A DNA stretch of 64,000 nucleotides, taken from the NCBI RefSeq assembly GCF_000218895.1, contig NC_015703.1, positions 743,501-807,500 on the forward strand, written 5' to 3'. The stretch comes from Runella slithyformis DSM 19594 (GTDB lineage: Bacteria > Bacteroidota > Bacteroidia > Cytophagales > Spirosomataceae). The translations under genes and the position numbers were made by a program. How positions within the stretch are numbered: position 1 is the first letter of the stretch; the number at the start of each line of letters is the position of its first letter. Below are positions 37,213 through 47,119 of the stretch, piece by piece. The notes under the pieces were generated by a model. That model worked only from the letters and a program-made list of their open reading frames with translations. It had not been told where the DNA came from and searched no databases.

Positions 37213-38004
37213 TCAGGCAATTTCGATGGTCCCTCTTAGGTACAGGCGCACCTGTCCGGCAATCTCTACGCGGTCATTAAGGAGTTTGGTTTTTAAAACA
37301 CCTCCCCGTTTGGAAACCTGTAAGGCATTCAGTTCGGTTTTGCCCAATTTTTCGGCCCAATAAGGGGTTAGTGTAGTATGCGCAGAACCGGTAACCGGGT
37401 CTTCGGCAATGCCTGATTGCGGAGCAAAAAAGCGGGAAACAAAATCAACTTCCTCTCCCTTGGCAGTCACAATAACTCCTCTGACGGGTAGTGTAGAAAG
37501 GACAATGACATCGGGCTGAAGGCTGCGAACCTGCTCTTCATTTTCCAGAACTGCCATAAAATCTGTCTTTCCTCTGAAAATTTCTACGGGCGTCACATCT
37601 CCAAACGCTTCCAATAAAGCGGGAGGAGCCAACAGTTGTTTATGGAGCGTATCGACCGGAAAATCCAAAATAAGCCAATCGGCTTCTTTTCGCACGTTCA
37701 AAATTCCGCTGCGCGAGTCAAAACTCAGTTGTTCTCCGACGTAGTTTTCAACAAAGAACAAAACGTAAGCAGTGGCAAGCGTAGCGTGGCCGCACAGGTC
37801 TACTTCGATGGCAGGCGTGAACCATCGGATATGAAATCCGCTATCTGTCGGAATATAAAAAGCCGTTTCGGCCAAATTGTTTTCGGCCGCAATGGCTTGT
37901 AGGGTTTCATCCGGCAACCACGAGGTCAGGGGTACTACGGCGGCCGGGTTTCCGCCAAAAAGATGATCGGTAAAAGCGTCGAGTTGGTAGATAGGAAGTT
38001 GCAT
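37213..38004 (-). CDS. PhzF-family isomerase
   Basis: The 263-residue protein begins MQLPIYQLDAFTDHLFGGNPAAVVPL and carries NNLAETAFY with the conserved catalytic glutamate (~45), IRWFTPAIEVDLCGHATLATAYVLF, and SRFFAPQSGIAEDPVTGSAHTTLTPYW. These are all hallmark segments of the diaminopimelate-epimerase-like PhzF fold. Despite the family name, isolated members like this one are general isomerases of unknown substrate; no phenazine genes are nearby. The 284-base gap to the FIST gene shows no supported gene. Confidence 0.95.
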   Translation of the reverse strand: MQLPIYQLDAFTDHLFGGNPAAVVPLTSWLPDETLQAIAAENNLAETAFYIPTDSGFHIRWFTPAIEVDLCGHATLATAYVLFFVENYVGEQLSFDSRSGILNVRKEADWLILDFPVDTLHKQLLAPPALLEAFGDVTPVEIFRGKTDFMAVLENEEQVRSLQPDVIVLSTLPVRGVIVTAKGEEVDFVSRFFAPQSGIAEDPVTGSAHTTLTPYWAEKLGKTELNALQVSKRGGVLKTKLLNDRVEIAGQVRLYLRGTIEIA

Positions 38005-38207
38005 AGTAAAAAGGTTTGTTCAAATCTTCAAACAGTTACAAAAGTGGGGCGGTTCGTTTGTAACGTGCAAATCTTTCAATTCAACGACCCAATCTAAACA
38101 AATCAAAGGCAAAATCCCTACAAATGCGCAACTTCATAGCCTCACGACAGTAAGCCCTGCCACCGAGCGGCAATATGCATAACCGCGCTGTGTCTATTTA
38201 CCGGCAG

Positions 38208-38732
38208 TTACTGCACTTTTGACGTATACTTGCCCGGATAGGTTTTTTCTTTAAACTGCTCGAAAGGTTCTTTTTCGTGGTTATTATCGCCAAAATACGC
38301 CAATACCTGATGAAACATACGGGGTTCCAAATACCCGGAAACGGGCTGAATCAGCGCCATTTTCTCGTTCATAAATACGGTGGTGGGATAGCCCGTTACT
38401 TTGCCGTTGAGCATATTTTTGAACGAAACTTTCCCGAGCATTACGTCGGCATCTTTTTCCGGATTGAATTTGACGGCGTAGTATTTTTTATTGACAAACT
38501 CAATCACCTCGGCATTTTTAAAGGTATTTTTATCCATTACCTTGCACCAACCGCACCAATCGGTGTAGAGGTCTATAAACACCTTACGGGGCTGTTTTTG
38601 GTTGAGTTTGTAGGCTTCTTCCAAGGTCACCCACTTGATTTTGGCTTCCTCAGCGGGGGGAGTTTGCGGCTTGAGAGCCATAAGGCTTACCAATAGGGCC
38701 GCAGAAAAGGCGACCAATGCTGCTTTTTTCAT
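38208..38732 (-). CDS. exported thioredoxin-like protein
   Basis: The 174-residue protein has a signal/anchor (AALVAFSAALLVSLMAL) and a thioredoxin fold with active site DWCGWCK (Cys60, Cys63) and the cis-proline region VTGYPTTVFM. It resembles the DUF255/thioredoxin_7 type found in Bacteroidota periplasms, where it reduces or reshuffles disulfides. It is a single gene with no obvious partner; the 203-base gap after it holds no motif that I can name. Confidence 0.92.
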   Translation of the reverse strand: MKKAALVAFSAALLVSLMALKPQTPPAEEAKIKWVTLEEAYKLNQKQPRKVFIDLYTDWCGWCKVMDKNTFKNAEVIEFVNKKYYAVKFNPEKDADVMLGKVSFKNMLNGKVTGYPTTVFMNEKMALIQPVSGYLEPRMFHQVLAYFGDNNHEKEPFEQFKEKTYPGKYTSKVQ

Positions 38733-38849
38733 GCTTTTCAGAAAGTATTAAGTAGTTGTCGATAACGGCTTTGCATTCCTGTCAGTTTCCTTTCAAATAC
38801 CGCGCCAATTATTACATATGCTTTCCGCGACGGTTTAAATCCTTTTATT

Positions 38850-40316
38850 TTACTCTTTCCATTGCCCGATCAGCTTCCCGAAATTTTTATTGACCTTCCG
38901 GTACATCGCCCGGTTGGACGGATCAGGATGGTAGGTTTCGGCAAAATGCACACAGTTTTGCACGCCTTTTTCCAGGCTGTCTATCTTTCCCAAAGATTTC
39001 ATGGCCAACATGGTCGCCCCCAGGCAACCGCTCTCTCCGCTTTGGTTGACCTTGACGGCTATTCCAAAAATATCGGCCAACAGTTGCACCCAAAATTTGG
39101 ACTGCGTAAACCCGCCGTTGGCATGCAGTATCTGTGTTTTGGAAAGTTGACCGTCAATGATCTGCCGGGTTTGGTTCAGATTCAGCACAATGCCTTCGAG
39201 CGTGGCACGTACCAAATGGGCCTGCGTGTGCTGCCAGCTTAGGTTTTGATAACTGCCGCGGGCGTGGGCATCCCAAACGGGAGCCCGCTCTCCCAAAAGA
39301 TAAGGCACAAACAACAGCTCATCGGCGCCCGGAGGCGCATTTTCAGCCAAGGCCAACAACTCATTCGGGTCTTTCAGAAGCAAATGTTTTGAAAGCCATT
39401 CCAGTACGTTTCCGCCGTTGTTGGTCGGTCCGCCCGAGACAAAGTGAGTTTCATCCAATATGTACGTAAACAACCGTCTTTTCTCATCGCGCGCCGGCGT
39501 CGCGGCGGTTTGGCGGATGGCACCGCTGGTGCCGATGGTAAGGGTAGACACACCCTTGGCCAAGGCTCCCGAGCCTAAATTGGCCAGGCAGGCATCGCCC
39601 GCGCCGATCACAAAAGGGGTTCCCGAAGGTAACCCAAGTTTACGGCACAGCAACGGATTCGTCAGTTTTTCAACGTGATACGTTGATACTGCCTCCGACA
39701 GCTGCGTGGCTCTTATTCCCGTATACTGCAAGGCCATTTCACTCCATTTCAGCCGACGATTATTCAACAGTGCCGTTCCGGACGCCATGGAATAATCAAT
39801 GTGAAATTTGCCGAAAAGGTTGAACCAAATGTATTCCTTCTGGGAAACAAATCGCTGAATACGGCTGAAAAGACGCGGCTGGGTTTCACGAAACCACACC
39901 ATCTTCGTCAGGGGTGCATAAGGGTGCGCAGGAATGCCCGTATGTGAATACAGCTTCGGAAAAACGGAGGCTTGCTTCAAGGCATCGGCCTGCGCTTCGC
40001 TGCGATTGTCGGCCCAAAGGATCGAACGGGTGAGCCGGCGGTTATGCGCATCCAGCGGAATCACGCTGTGCATGGCCGAACACAGGCTGACGGCTTCAAC
40101 GGTTGCATTTTTGTGACGCAACTGCTCCGTCACCTGTCGAATTACGTGGAGAAATAAACGATAGATCTCGTCAGGATTCTGCTCCACAAAACGATTGCGC
40201 GGATGATACGTCACACAGGTGCCCGTAGCATGGGCCACTACACCGCCGTTTTCGTCAAAGGCCACCGCTTTGACGTTAGATGTTCCGATGTCTACTCCTA
40301 TCCAGGTACTTTGCAC
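38850..40316 (-). CDS. FGGY-family carbohydrate kinase, gluconokinase-like
   Basis: The 488-residue protein has N-terminal phosphate-1 motif WIGVDIGTSNVKAVAFDENG, SLCSAMHSVIPLD, RSILWADNRSEAQAD, and TGIPAHPYAPLTKMVWF, a pattern of the gluconokinase subgroup. The C-terminal half has VIGAGDACLANLGSGALAKG, FVSGGPTNNGGNVLEWL and ILHANGGFTQSKFWVQLLADIFG. It phosphorylates a sugar acid or sugar with ATP in the cytoplasm; gluconate is the best guess. The downstream of an oxidative sugar route would need such a kinase, but the gene is separate from the cluster. An Lrp-type regulator gene precedes it by 18 bases. Confidence 0.9.
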   Translation of the reverse strand: MQSTWIGVDIGTSNVKAVAFDENGGVVAHATGTCVTYHPRNRFVEQNPDEIYRLFLHVIRQVTEQLRHKNATVEAVSLCSAMHSVIPLDAHNRRLTRSILWADNRSEAQADALKQASVFPKLYSHTGIPAHPYAPLTKMVWFRETQPRLFSRIQRFVSQKEYIWFNLFGKFHIDYSMASGTALLNNRRLKWSEMALQYTGIRATQLSEAVSTYHVEKLTNPLLCRKLGLPSGTPFVIGAGDACLANLGSGALAKGVSTLTIGTSGAIRQTAATPARDEKRRLFTYILDETHFVSGGPTNNGGNVLEWLSKHLLLKDPNELLALAENAPPGADELLFVPYLLGERAPVWDAHARGSYQNLSWQHTQAHLVRATLEGIVLNLNQTRQIIDGQLSKTQILHANGGFTQSKFWVQLLADIFGIAVKVNQSGESGCLGATMLAMKSLGKIDSLEKGVQNCVHFAETYHPDPSNRAMYRKVNKNFGKLIGQWKE

Positions 40317-40334
40317 AGACGTAAGGATTAAAAA

Positions 40335-40796
40335 TTATTCTTCAATGGGAACATTTCGTTTGAAAGCCGCCCCGAAATCAATCAGCGATTCGGTTTTCAG
40401 CACCCCCGGAATATGGTCGATCTTTTCGTACAATACCCGCCGCATGTGCTCATTGCTGCGGGCAACGATCCGAATATACAGCGTATATTTTCCCGTAATG
40501 TAATAACATTCCGTCACTTCCGGGATCTGTTTGAGGGCATCAATGATCTTTTCCGAATCGGAATCTTCCTTGAGTGTAATTCCCGTAAATGCGCCCCATT
40601 CAAAGCCCAGCTTACGTTCATCAAGCACCACCGTGGTACTTTTCAGAATACCGATGCGCTTGAGTTTGCCCACCCGCTGATGCACCATGGTATTGGAAAT
40701 TTTCAGGTCGTCGGCAATGGCCGAATAGGCTTTACGCGCATCCCGTTCGAGTTGCTGTAAAATGAGCCGGTCGTACTCGTCTAAGGGTTCTTCCAT
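40335..40796 (-). CDS. Lrp/AsnC-family transcriptional regulator
   Basis: The 153-residue protein has an N-terminal helix-turn-helix (LDEYDRLILQQLERDARKAYSAIADDLKISNTMVHQRVGKL) and a C-terminal RAM ligand-binding domain (FEWGAFTGITLKEDSDSEKIIDAL, VTECYYITGKYTLYIRIVAR). Such regulators respond to amino acids and form octamers. It lies 18 bases upstream of the FGGY kinase on the same strand, so the two may share a transcript. rocD, an amino-acid gene, is about 2.9 kb away and could be a target, but that is a guess. Confidence 0.95.
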   Translation of the reverse strand: MEEPLDEYDRLILQQLERDARKAYSAIADDLKISNTMVHQRVGKLKRIGILKSTTVVLDERKLGFEWGAFTGITLKEDSDSEKIIDALKQIPEVTECYYITGKYTLYIRIVARSNEHMRRVLYEKIDHIPGVLKTESLIDFGAAFKRNVPIEE

Positions 40797-40812
40797 TGTC
40801 TTTCAAAAAATA

Positions 40813-40854
40813 CGTTGCTTTTTGGGACGCATACAGCGTTTCCAAAAAGCAACG
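40813..40854 (-). terminator. terminator of the metalloprotease gene
   Basis: CGTTGCTTTTTGG (40813-40825) pairs exactly with CCAAAAAGCAACG (40842-40854). It lies 27 bases after the metalloprotease stop and before the Lrp gene on the same strand. Confidence 0.75.
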
Positions 40855-40881
40855 GTATCAACTGATTATTTAGGGTCCGGT

Positions 40882-43455
40882 TTATTTAGGGTCCAGTGCC
40901 TTTTTGATTCGGAAAAGACAATCCTGCAAGTGATATTTGGTCATTTTATCGGCAGTGGTCGGAATCGCCGTCTGAATCTCATTTTGGAGAATCGTCAAAT
41001 GCGCTCTGACCATGGTTTGAATATCACTTTTGCGCGGATCGGCGGCAGGAGGCAACACCGCTCCGAATACTTTTGCCGTTGCGGTACCGCCAAACGCCGG
41101 TACACTTGGCAGGTTAAGGGTGGCGGTCATGCGTTCAACAAATATTTTTTGCAGATTTCGGCGGTGCGTATCGGTAGCTTTACGCGTTTTGAGTTCAGCC
41201 CATATACCTCCGCGCACATCCGTAAACAGTTCATCCAGCGTGTACGCCCCGGCTGTTTTTTCGGAGGCCTCAATGATGCGTTGGAGGCGGTCAGCGGCAA
41301 ACAGGCTCGTCAGAGTAGCTTCCTGAATTTTTGACACGAAATCCACGCCCATATCCGGACGAATACGCCCCAGGACGTTGGCATCCAACAACCAAGTCGG
41401 TGTAGTGAACAATTGCTGATTCAGGAAGGCTACCGCGTCTTTTTGAAGCTTTTTCGGGGTAGGCTCATACACAGCCCCTTCCTGATCCATGGATTTCGGC
41501 GTTTCGTAAATTCCGCCCACGTACTTGGTCACGTGGCCCAGGTAACGGCGGTATTGCGATACCACTTCGTTATAGCCTTCTTCGAGCATTTCATAGTCTT
41601 CGGCTTCAGCGGCGGTCCATGTCATCAAATTGGGCACGATCCGTTTCAGGTTTTTAATGCCGTAATCGCTCGCCAACATGGCATTATCGCCCACATCTTC
41701 GTTTTGAGCCCGCGGGTCATAGGGGTTGGTTTCGGTCAAAAACCACAAACGACGGTTGGGCAGGGCTTTTTCTTTATACCACTTGTTAAGAATCACCTTG
41801 TCTTCTTCGGGCGTTTTGGTATCGTAGATCGGCTTGTACGCCCATTCAATGGCCCAGATATCATAATCACCAATGCGGGGGAAGAAATCCGTAACCCCGT
41901 CTTCAGGCTGGGCTACGTAGTTAAAACGGGCATAATCCATGATGGAAGAGGTATGTCCGTTTTTACTCGTAAAGTCTTTATCACGCAGTTTTTCTACGGG
42001 GGTGGCGGTCGATGCACCATAGTTGTGACGCAATCCAAGGGTATGTCCTACCTCATGCGACGACACAAACCGGATCAACTGCCCCATTAATTCATCGTCA
42101 AACTTGTTTTTGCGGGCCCGTGGGTCAGCGGCGGCGGCTTGGGTCATGTACCATTTTTTGAGGAGTTTCATGACGTTGTGGTACCAGCCGATGTGACTTT
42201 CCAAAATCTCACCCGTACGTGGGTCGTGGACGTTGGGCCCGTAGGCATTCTCGATATCGGAAGCAAAATACCGAATGGCCGAATTGCGGGCATCTTCCAA
42301 ACTGACGGTCGTATCTTTTTCGTCCAGAATTACACCCCGGATGGCATTTTTCCAACCGGCTTTCTCAAACGCCACATTCCAGTCATCCACGCCCATTTTG
42401 AGGTATTTTCGCCATTTTTCAGGAGTAGCGGGGTCGATATAATATACGATCGGCTTTTTGGGTTCGATCAATTCGCCCCGACGCTGACGGGCTTCGTCTT
42501 CTTTGTTTTTAGGCTCCAATCGCCACCGCACCACGAAGGTCTTGTCGTCGGTACGCTGGGAGTTTTCGCCATACACGCGATAGCCATTCGCGAAATAGCC
42601 GACCCGGATGTCAAATAAACGCTGCTTCATCGGCACCGCCGGCAAGGCAATGAATGAAGTATTTACCTCCATGGTAACGGCCCCGGCGATGGAAGACGCC
42701 GGCAGATTGACCGAAGGGATCGGGCTCGGCACGGGCGACGGCGGCGTGGGCATCGGCGGTATGGCTCCGTAGGTTTTGACCACTTTTATTTCGGTATTCA
42801 GTGGAAACGATTTGATGCTTTGAATGTACGTACGGTCGGTTTGGATCGTGGTCAGCTTATAAGCCTGCTTTACCACCGGCGACATGGAAATGACCGCATT
42901 TTCACCTTTAAAAAAATCAGTCACTTCAATCACCGTCGACGTGTCTTTGCGAATCGCCTTGATGTCAAATGCCATCGCGATAGGGTCAACGTTGGAGTTG
43001 CGGACAGCCTTGTAAATGGGCGAGTTAACATCCTCACTCACATTGATATACGCAACGGCGCGCATGAATACTTTATTCTCGGGCCCTTTCTCAAAGCGTA
43101 CTACCTGCCGATTGAGCAACTCTCCGCCGTAGGCCGGTAAGCCCACCGAGCCGGGCGTGGTACTTGATTGCGAAAGACGGGTCACGGCCATCATTTCTTT
43201 GCCCATGAGCGAATCCGGCAGTTCAAAGAAATATTTCTCCTCAATTTTATGGACGATGAACAAGCCCTTGGTGGTTTTACTTTTGTCGGTGATAACCTCC
43301 TTGTACGCTTTAGGGCCTGTTTTTGCGGGGGCAGGTGCCGCCGCAGCGGGAGGCGGTGTACCGGGAGAGGCAGGGGTAGGTGTGGTGGGTTTTCGGTCCT
43401 GTGCAATGGCTGTCAATGCCACAAAGGATGACAGCAACGTAAGTGATTTGAACAT
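40882..43455 (-). CDS. zinc-dependent metalloprotease (DUF5117/DUF5118/DUF4953 type)
   Basis: The 857-residue exported protein has a signal peptide (LTLLSSFVALTAIAQ), then a Pro/Ala-rich linker, then the DUF5118/DUF5117 region (GLFIVHKIEEKYFFELPDSLMGKEMM...). The gluzincin/metzincin motif SSHEVGHTLGLRHNYGAS lies near residues 465-480, with three histidine ligands and the catalytic glutamate, and DYARFNYVAQPEDG just after may supply the Met-turn equivalent. These large proteases are widespread in Bacteroidota; their substrates are unknown. It diverges from rocD with a ~220-base shared upstream region. Confidence 0.93.
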   Translation of the reverse strand: MFKSLTLLSSFVALTAIAQDRKPTTPTPASPGTPPPAAAAPAPAKTGPKAYKEVITDKSKTTKGLFIVHKIEEKYFFELPDSLMGKEMMAVTRLSQSSTTPGSVGLPAYGGELLNRQVVRFEKGPENKVFMRAVAYINVSEDVNSPIYKAVRNSNVDPIAMAFDIKAIRKDTSTVIEVTDFFKGENAVISMSPVVKQAYKLTTIQTDRTYIQSIKSFPLNTEIKVVKTYGAIPPMPTPPSPVPSPIPSVNLPASSIAGAVTMEVNTSFIALPAVPMKQRLFDIRVGYFANGYRVYGENSQRTDDKTFVVRWRLEPKNKEDEARQRRGELIEPKKPIVYYIDPATPEKWRKYLKMGVDDWNVAFEKAGWKNAIRGVILDEKDTTVSLEDARNSAIRYFASDIENAYGPNVHDPRTGEILESHIGWYHNVMKLLKKWYMTQAAAADPRARKNKFDDELMGQLIRFVSSHEVGHTLGLRHNYGASTATPVEKLRDKDFTSKNGHTSSIMDYARFNYVAQPEDGVTDFFPRIGDYDIWAIEWAYKPIYDTKTPEEDKVILNKWYKEKALPNRRLWFLTETNPYDPRAQNEDVGDNAMLASDYGIKNLKRIVPNLMTWTAAEAEDYEMLEEGYNEVVSQYRRYLGHVTKYVGGIYETPKSMDQEGAVYEPTPKKLQKDAVAFLNQQLFTTPTWLLDANVLGRIRPDMGVDFVSKIQEATLTSLFAADRLQRIIEASEKTAGAYTLDELFTDVRGGIWAELKTRKATDTHRRNLQKIFVERMTATLNLPSVPAFGGTATAKVFGAVLPPAADPRKSDIQTMVRAHLTILQNEIQTAIPTTADKMTKYHLQDCLFRIKKALDPK

Positions 43456-43628
43456 AATGAAAAATTTGTTGTTTGGGGACTGTTCCTCCGGGGTTTCGGT
43501 AAATGGTTGGTGTAAAATTTAAAAAGTCAAAACAAATAAAAAAACAGCATTGTTTTGAAAAAAATAATTTAAATATCTTCTTCTTTAAATAAATATGACC
43601 TATTTCTGCTTGGAAATAAGTTATATTT

Positions 43629-43636
43629 TACTTTTG
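43629..43636 (+). promoter_or_regulatory. -7 box candidate for rocD
   Basis: TACTTTTG matches TAnnTTTG, 41 bases before the rocD start. A TTG at 43610-43612 is 16 bases upstream of it, slightly short for the usual spacing. Confidence 0.5.
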
Positions 43637-43676
43637 GCTTATCCAAAAATAACTCATCACCCATCTCTCTACTTCC

Positions 43677-44912
43677 ATGACTGCGGAACCCACACAATCC
43701 GAGTATTTAATTAACCTTGAAAAACGCTACGGAGCGCACAATTATAAACCTGTTCCCGTGGTGATTGAGCGGGGAGAAGGTATTTTTGTCTGGGATACCG
43801 ACGGCAAACGCTACTTTGATTTCCTGTCGGCCTACAGCGCCGTTAATCAAGGGCACTGTCATCCGCGCATTGTGGAAGCACTCGTGGCGCAGGCACAAAA
43901 ATTGACACTCACGTCGCGGGCGTTTTATAATTCGGTGCTGGGAGAATGTGAAAAATTTCTGTGCGATTATTTCGGATACGATAAGGTTCTGATGATGAAC
44001 TCGGGTGCGGAAGGCGGCGAAACGGCCCTGAAGCTCACCCGAAAATGGGGCTATCTGGTCAAAGGGATTCCCAAAAACGAAGCCAAAACGGTATACGCCG
44101 CCGGCAATTTCTGGGGACGTACCATGGCGGCTATCTCTTCTTCTACCGACCCCGAAAGTACCGACGATTACGGCCCTTTTTTACCCGGGTACATCATTAT
44201 CCCGTACAACGACCTGGCGGCATTGGAACAAACCTTTCAGGCCGACCCCAACATTGCGGGCTTCATGGTAGAGCCCATTCAGGGAGAAGCGGGCGTAGTA
44301 GTGCCCGATGAAGGCTACCTGCGCGGTGTACGCGAGCTTTGTACCCGATACAACGTCCTTTTCATCGCAGACGAAGTCCAAACGGGCCTCGGAAGAACGG
44401 GCAAACGCCTTGCCTGCGACCACGAAAACGTTAAACCCGATATTTTGATCCTGGGCAAAGCACTCTCGGGCGGAGTATATCCCGTCTCGTGTGTGTTGGC
44501 GAGCGATGAGATCATGCTTACCATCAAACCCGGGCAGCACGGCTCGACCTACGGCGGCAATCCCCTTGCGGCAGCGGTGACGGTCGCGGCGCTGTCGGTG
44601 TTGAAAGAAGAGCAATTGGCCGAAAATGCCGAGCAACTGGGTGAGCTGTTTCGCGGAAGAATGCGTGAATTACAACACAAGACCGAATTGATTCAGGAAG
44701 TAAGAGGCAAGGGGTTATTGAATGCGGTGGTGATCAATACCGACGAAGAAAGCCCCTTAGCTTGGCAAATCTGTCTTCAGCTAAAAGAAAAGGGCCTGCT
44801 GTGTAAGCAGACCCACGGCAATAAAATTCGCTTTGCCCCTCCGCTCGTTATCACCGAAGCCGAGCTGCACGAAGCCTGTGATCTGATCGAAGAAGTGATA
44901 TTGAGTATCTGA
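43677..44912 (+). CDS. rocD: ornithine--oxo-acid aminotransferase
   Basis: The 411-residue class III PLP aminotransferase has [20 protein letters not shown] at the start (typical of RocD), [30 protein letters not shown], the PLP-aspartate region [16 protein letters not shown], and Schiff-base lysine ~261 in [15 protein letters not shown]. It converts ornithine and 2-oxoglutarate to glutamate semialdehyde and glutamate, linking arginine breakdown to proline. Length and motifs agree throughout with the family. It is followed by a terminator shared with the convergent photolyase-like gene. Confidence 0.95.
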   Translation: MTAEPTQSEYLINLEKRYGAHNYKPVPVVIERGEGIFVWDTDGKRYFDFLSAYSAVNQGHCHPRIVEALVAQAQKLTLTSRAFYNSVLGECEKFLCDYFGYDKVLMMNSGAEGGETALKLTRKWGYLVKGIPKNEAKTVYAAGNFWGRTMAAISSSTDPESTDDYGPFLPGYIIIPYNDLAALEQTFQADPNIAGFMVEPIQGEAGVVVPDEGYLRGVRELCTRYNVLFIADEVQTGLGRTGKRLACDHENVKPDILILGKALSGGVYPVSCVLASDEIMLTIKPGQHGSTYGGNPLAAAVTVAALSVLKEEQLAENAEQLGELFRGRMRELQHKTELIQEVRGKGLLNAVVINTDEESPLAWQICLQLKEKGLLCKQTHGNKIRFAPPLVITEAELHEACDLIEEVILSI

Positions 44913-44917
44913 CATCC

Positions 44918-44981
44918 AACGTCGGCGAGGACTGGGCGTCCCCGTTCAGAACCTCGCCGACGTTAAACTCCGACGTTTTTT
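44918..44981. terminator. terminator between rocD and the cryptochrome gene
   Basis: AACGTCGGCGAGG (44918-44930) pairs with CCTCGCCGACGTT (44952-44964). A second CCGACGTTTTTTTT follows and can compete for the same arm. The T run serves rocD; the stem may serve both convergent genes. Confidence 0.8.
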
Positions 44982-46421
44982 TTATTTTACCAACCACTTA
45001 TCAGCTTCCATCACCGGCAACGGATAGGTTTCTCCCAATACGATCCCGTATTGCTTTTGCGCCTCCGTCGACAGCGTCCAAACCCGATGAACAGCTTCGG
45101 CCGGCGCAGCGGCCAATTCGGGAAGCCAGGTCTTGACGTATTCTCCTTTGGCGTCGTATTTATTGGCTTGGGTAAAAATATTAAAGTACCGGTTTTCACG
45201 CGGGTCATTGCCCACGCCGGCGATGTAATTCCAGTTACCCCAATTGCTGCACACGTCATAATCGATCAATTGGCTCTCAAAGTAGGCTGCGCCCCAGGTC
45301 CAGTCAACTTTCAAGTCTTTAGCCAGAAAGCTCGCCACATTCTGCCGCCCTCGATTTGACATAAAGCCCGTCAATTTTAATTCCTGCATATTAGCATCAA
45401 TGAACGGAATGCCTGTTTTACCGTTGACCCATTGATCAAACAGATCACGATTGTGGTTCCAGCGTAATTCGAGATTGTATTTGATGCCCGTCGTCTTGAA
45501 AAGGCGGGTGCCGTATTTGAGGGCCAGAAAACGAAAATAATCCCGCCATACCAACTCAAAAATAAGCCAATAGGTCGAATCATTGGCTCCGTGCTGGGCT
45601 TCGTATTTTTTTACCTCTTCGTAGATCTGACGCGGCGACACACAGCCGTACGCCAGCCAAGGGGAAAATTTGGAGGAATAATTGGCCCCTAAAAGTCCGT
45701 TACGGGTTTCTTTATAAAATTTTATGTGATCGGTTTCCCATAGGTAGGCATTGAGACGTTGCAGCGCTTCGGTCTCACCGCCTTTGAAAACGAATGCCGC
45801 CCGTCTGTCTACTTCGGGAAGCTGCGAAAAGAGAATCAATTCATAGATCTCGGGCATTTTGCCAAATTCAAGTCCTTCGGGCAACCGCAGAGCGATCGGT
45901 TCCTGAAAGGCGGGGCGAATGACCGATTTTCCTTCAACGACTTTTCTGAAATCCGTAAACACATCCGGCAGGCGCGAAACCCAAAAAGGCAAATCACGCG
46001 GATGATAGAGCGTCGCTCCCCAAAAAACTTCAAAATCAATGTTATATACTTTGAGCTTTTTAGAAAGAGAGGTCTCTACGTCGGTTTCTTCCTGGGTAGC
46101 TTCTTTGGCGGTATAGATCGCGGTTACGTCCCATTCCCGCGCCAATTCACTGATAACGATTTCGGGCTTCCCCAACTTAATGACCAGATTCGCGCCTTTT
46201 TTACGAAGGTTATCACGAAGGTTCTGAACCGATTCCAGCAAAAACTTAGCCCGAAAAGTGCCCGTTTTCGGAATACCGAGCGAGCCTATCTCTTCAAACT
46301 GACGAGTATCAAAAACGTAGATCGGAATCACTTCGTCGGCGTCCTGAATGGCTTTCAGAAAGCCTTCATTATCATGCAGGCGCAAATCGTTTCGAAACCA
46401 ATAGATGATGCGTTTGGTCAT
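44982..46421 (-). CDS. DASH-family cryptochrome/photolyase
   Basis: The 479-residue flavoprotein begins RIIYWFRNDLRLHDNEGFLKA, the photolyase antenna-binding domain, and has VFWGATLYHPRDLPF, which is typical of the DASH group. The C-terminal FAD-binding domain carries YSSKFSPWLAYGCVSPRQIYEE, LIFELVWRDYFRFLALKYG, GKTGIPFIDANMQELKLTGFMSNRGRQ and DYDVCSNWGNWNYIAGVGNDPRE. It repairs cyclobutane pyrimidine dimers, in DASH proteins mainly in single-stranded DNA, using blue light. Single gene. Confidence 0.95.
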   Translation of the reverse strand: MTKRIIYWFRNDLRLHDNEGFLKAIQDADEVIPIYVFDTRQFEEIGSLGIPKTGTFRAKFLLESVQNLRDNLRKKGANLVIKLGKPEIVISELAREWDVTAIYTAKEATQEETDVETSLSKKLKVYNIDFEVFWGATLYHPRDLPFWVSRLPDVFTDFRKVVEGKSVIRPAFQEPIALRLPEGLEFGKMPEIYELILFSQLPEVDRRAAFVFKGGETEALQRLNAYLWETDHIKFYKETRNGLLGANYSSKFSPWLAYGCVSPRQIYEEVKKYEAQHGANDSTYWLIFELVWRDYFRFLALKYGTRLFKTTGIKYNLELRWNHNRDLFDQWVNGKTGIPFIDANMQELKLTGFMSNRGRQNVASFLAKDLKVDWTWGAAYFESQLIDYDVCSNWGNWNYIAGVGNDPRENRYFNIFTQANKYDAKGEYVKTWLPELAAAPAEAVHRVWTLSTEAQKQYGIVLGETYPLPVMEADKWLVK

Positions 46422-46695
46422 GGCAGGTAAATGAATATGTTTTGTTCAATAGGTCAAAACTACGCCTTTCTCCAAAAAGTTTAAGCCTTTTTCTGAACCG
46501 GCACCGTTATTTATGCGTCGCATCGGGTCGCGGCATCAACGATATCCTTCGGTTTTGAGCCACCAAAATCCCTGAAACAGTTGCTTTTCCGTTCTCTGCT
46601 CCTCTACGGCCATTTTCCGTTTTTCCCTTTCTGTCTTTGCGCATTAATCAAAAGTGGTTTACTTTACATCCTCACCCTATTATCTGTATTTCACT

Positions 46696-47085
46696 ATGCT
46701 CTCGCTTCAGGCCATCCACCACGTAGCCATCATTTGCGCTGATTACACCCGCTCAAAGCATTTTTACACCGAAATCCTCGGCCTCACGCCGGTGGCCGAA
46801 ACCTATCGCGCAGCGCGGGATTCCTACAAACTGGATTTGGCCGTCAACGGTCTGTATCAGATCGAACTGTTTTCGTTTCCCAATCCACCGGCCCGCCCAT
46901 CGCGGCCCGAAGCCGCGGGATTACGGCATTTGGCATTCAGTGTCTTGGATATTAAGCAAACCCACACCTACTTAGGTCAAAACGGGGTAGTATGTGAAGA
47001 TATTCGGGTCGATGAATTTACCCAAAAAAAATTCTTTTTCATAGCCGACCCGGATGATTTACCGATCGAGTTTTACGAAATTTGA
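46696..47085 (+). CDS. VOC (glyoxalase/bleomycin-resistance) family protein
   Basis: Start set at the ATG 46696 (MLSLQAIHHVAIIC), since the 14 codons after the in-frame start at 46654 look non-coding. The 129-residue protein has the VOC pattern with metal ligands in IHHVAIICADY, YQIELFSF, GLRHLAFSV and DPDDLPIEFYEI (H, E, H, E). It resembles the GloA2/YaeR group of lyases with unproven substrate. The 274-base region before it contains no motif that I recognise. Confidence 0.88.
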   Translation: MLSLQAIHHVAIICADYTRSKHFYTEILGLTPVAETYRAARDSYKLDLAVNGLYQIELFSFPNPPARPSRPEAAGLRHLAFSVLDIKQTHTYLGQNGVVCEDIRVDEFTQKKFFFIADPDDLPIEFYEI

Positions 47086-47107
47086 GGGATACCGCCCGGT
47101 TTCTTCG

Positions 47108-47115
47108 TAATTTTG
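47108..47115 (+). promoter_or_regulatory. -7 box candidate immediately before engB
   Basis: TAATTTTG matches TAnnTTTG and ends four bases before the engB ATG at 47120. If used, transcription would start at about the A of the ATG, giving a leaderless mRNA. A TTTG at 47081-47084 is 23 bases upstream. Confidence 0.35.
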
Positions 47116-47119
47116 CTGT

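Noticed and set aside
36981-37220. 79-codon minus-strand frame between the FIST and PhzF genes
   Set aside because: Irregular composition, overlaps the PhzF stop, and no motif; treated as chance.
37213-38004. Phenazine biosynthesis gene
   Set aside because: Only the PhzF-type isomerase fold is present and no other phenazine genes are in the window.
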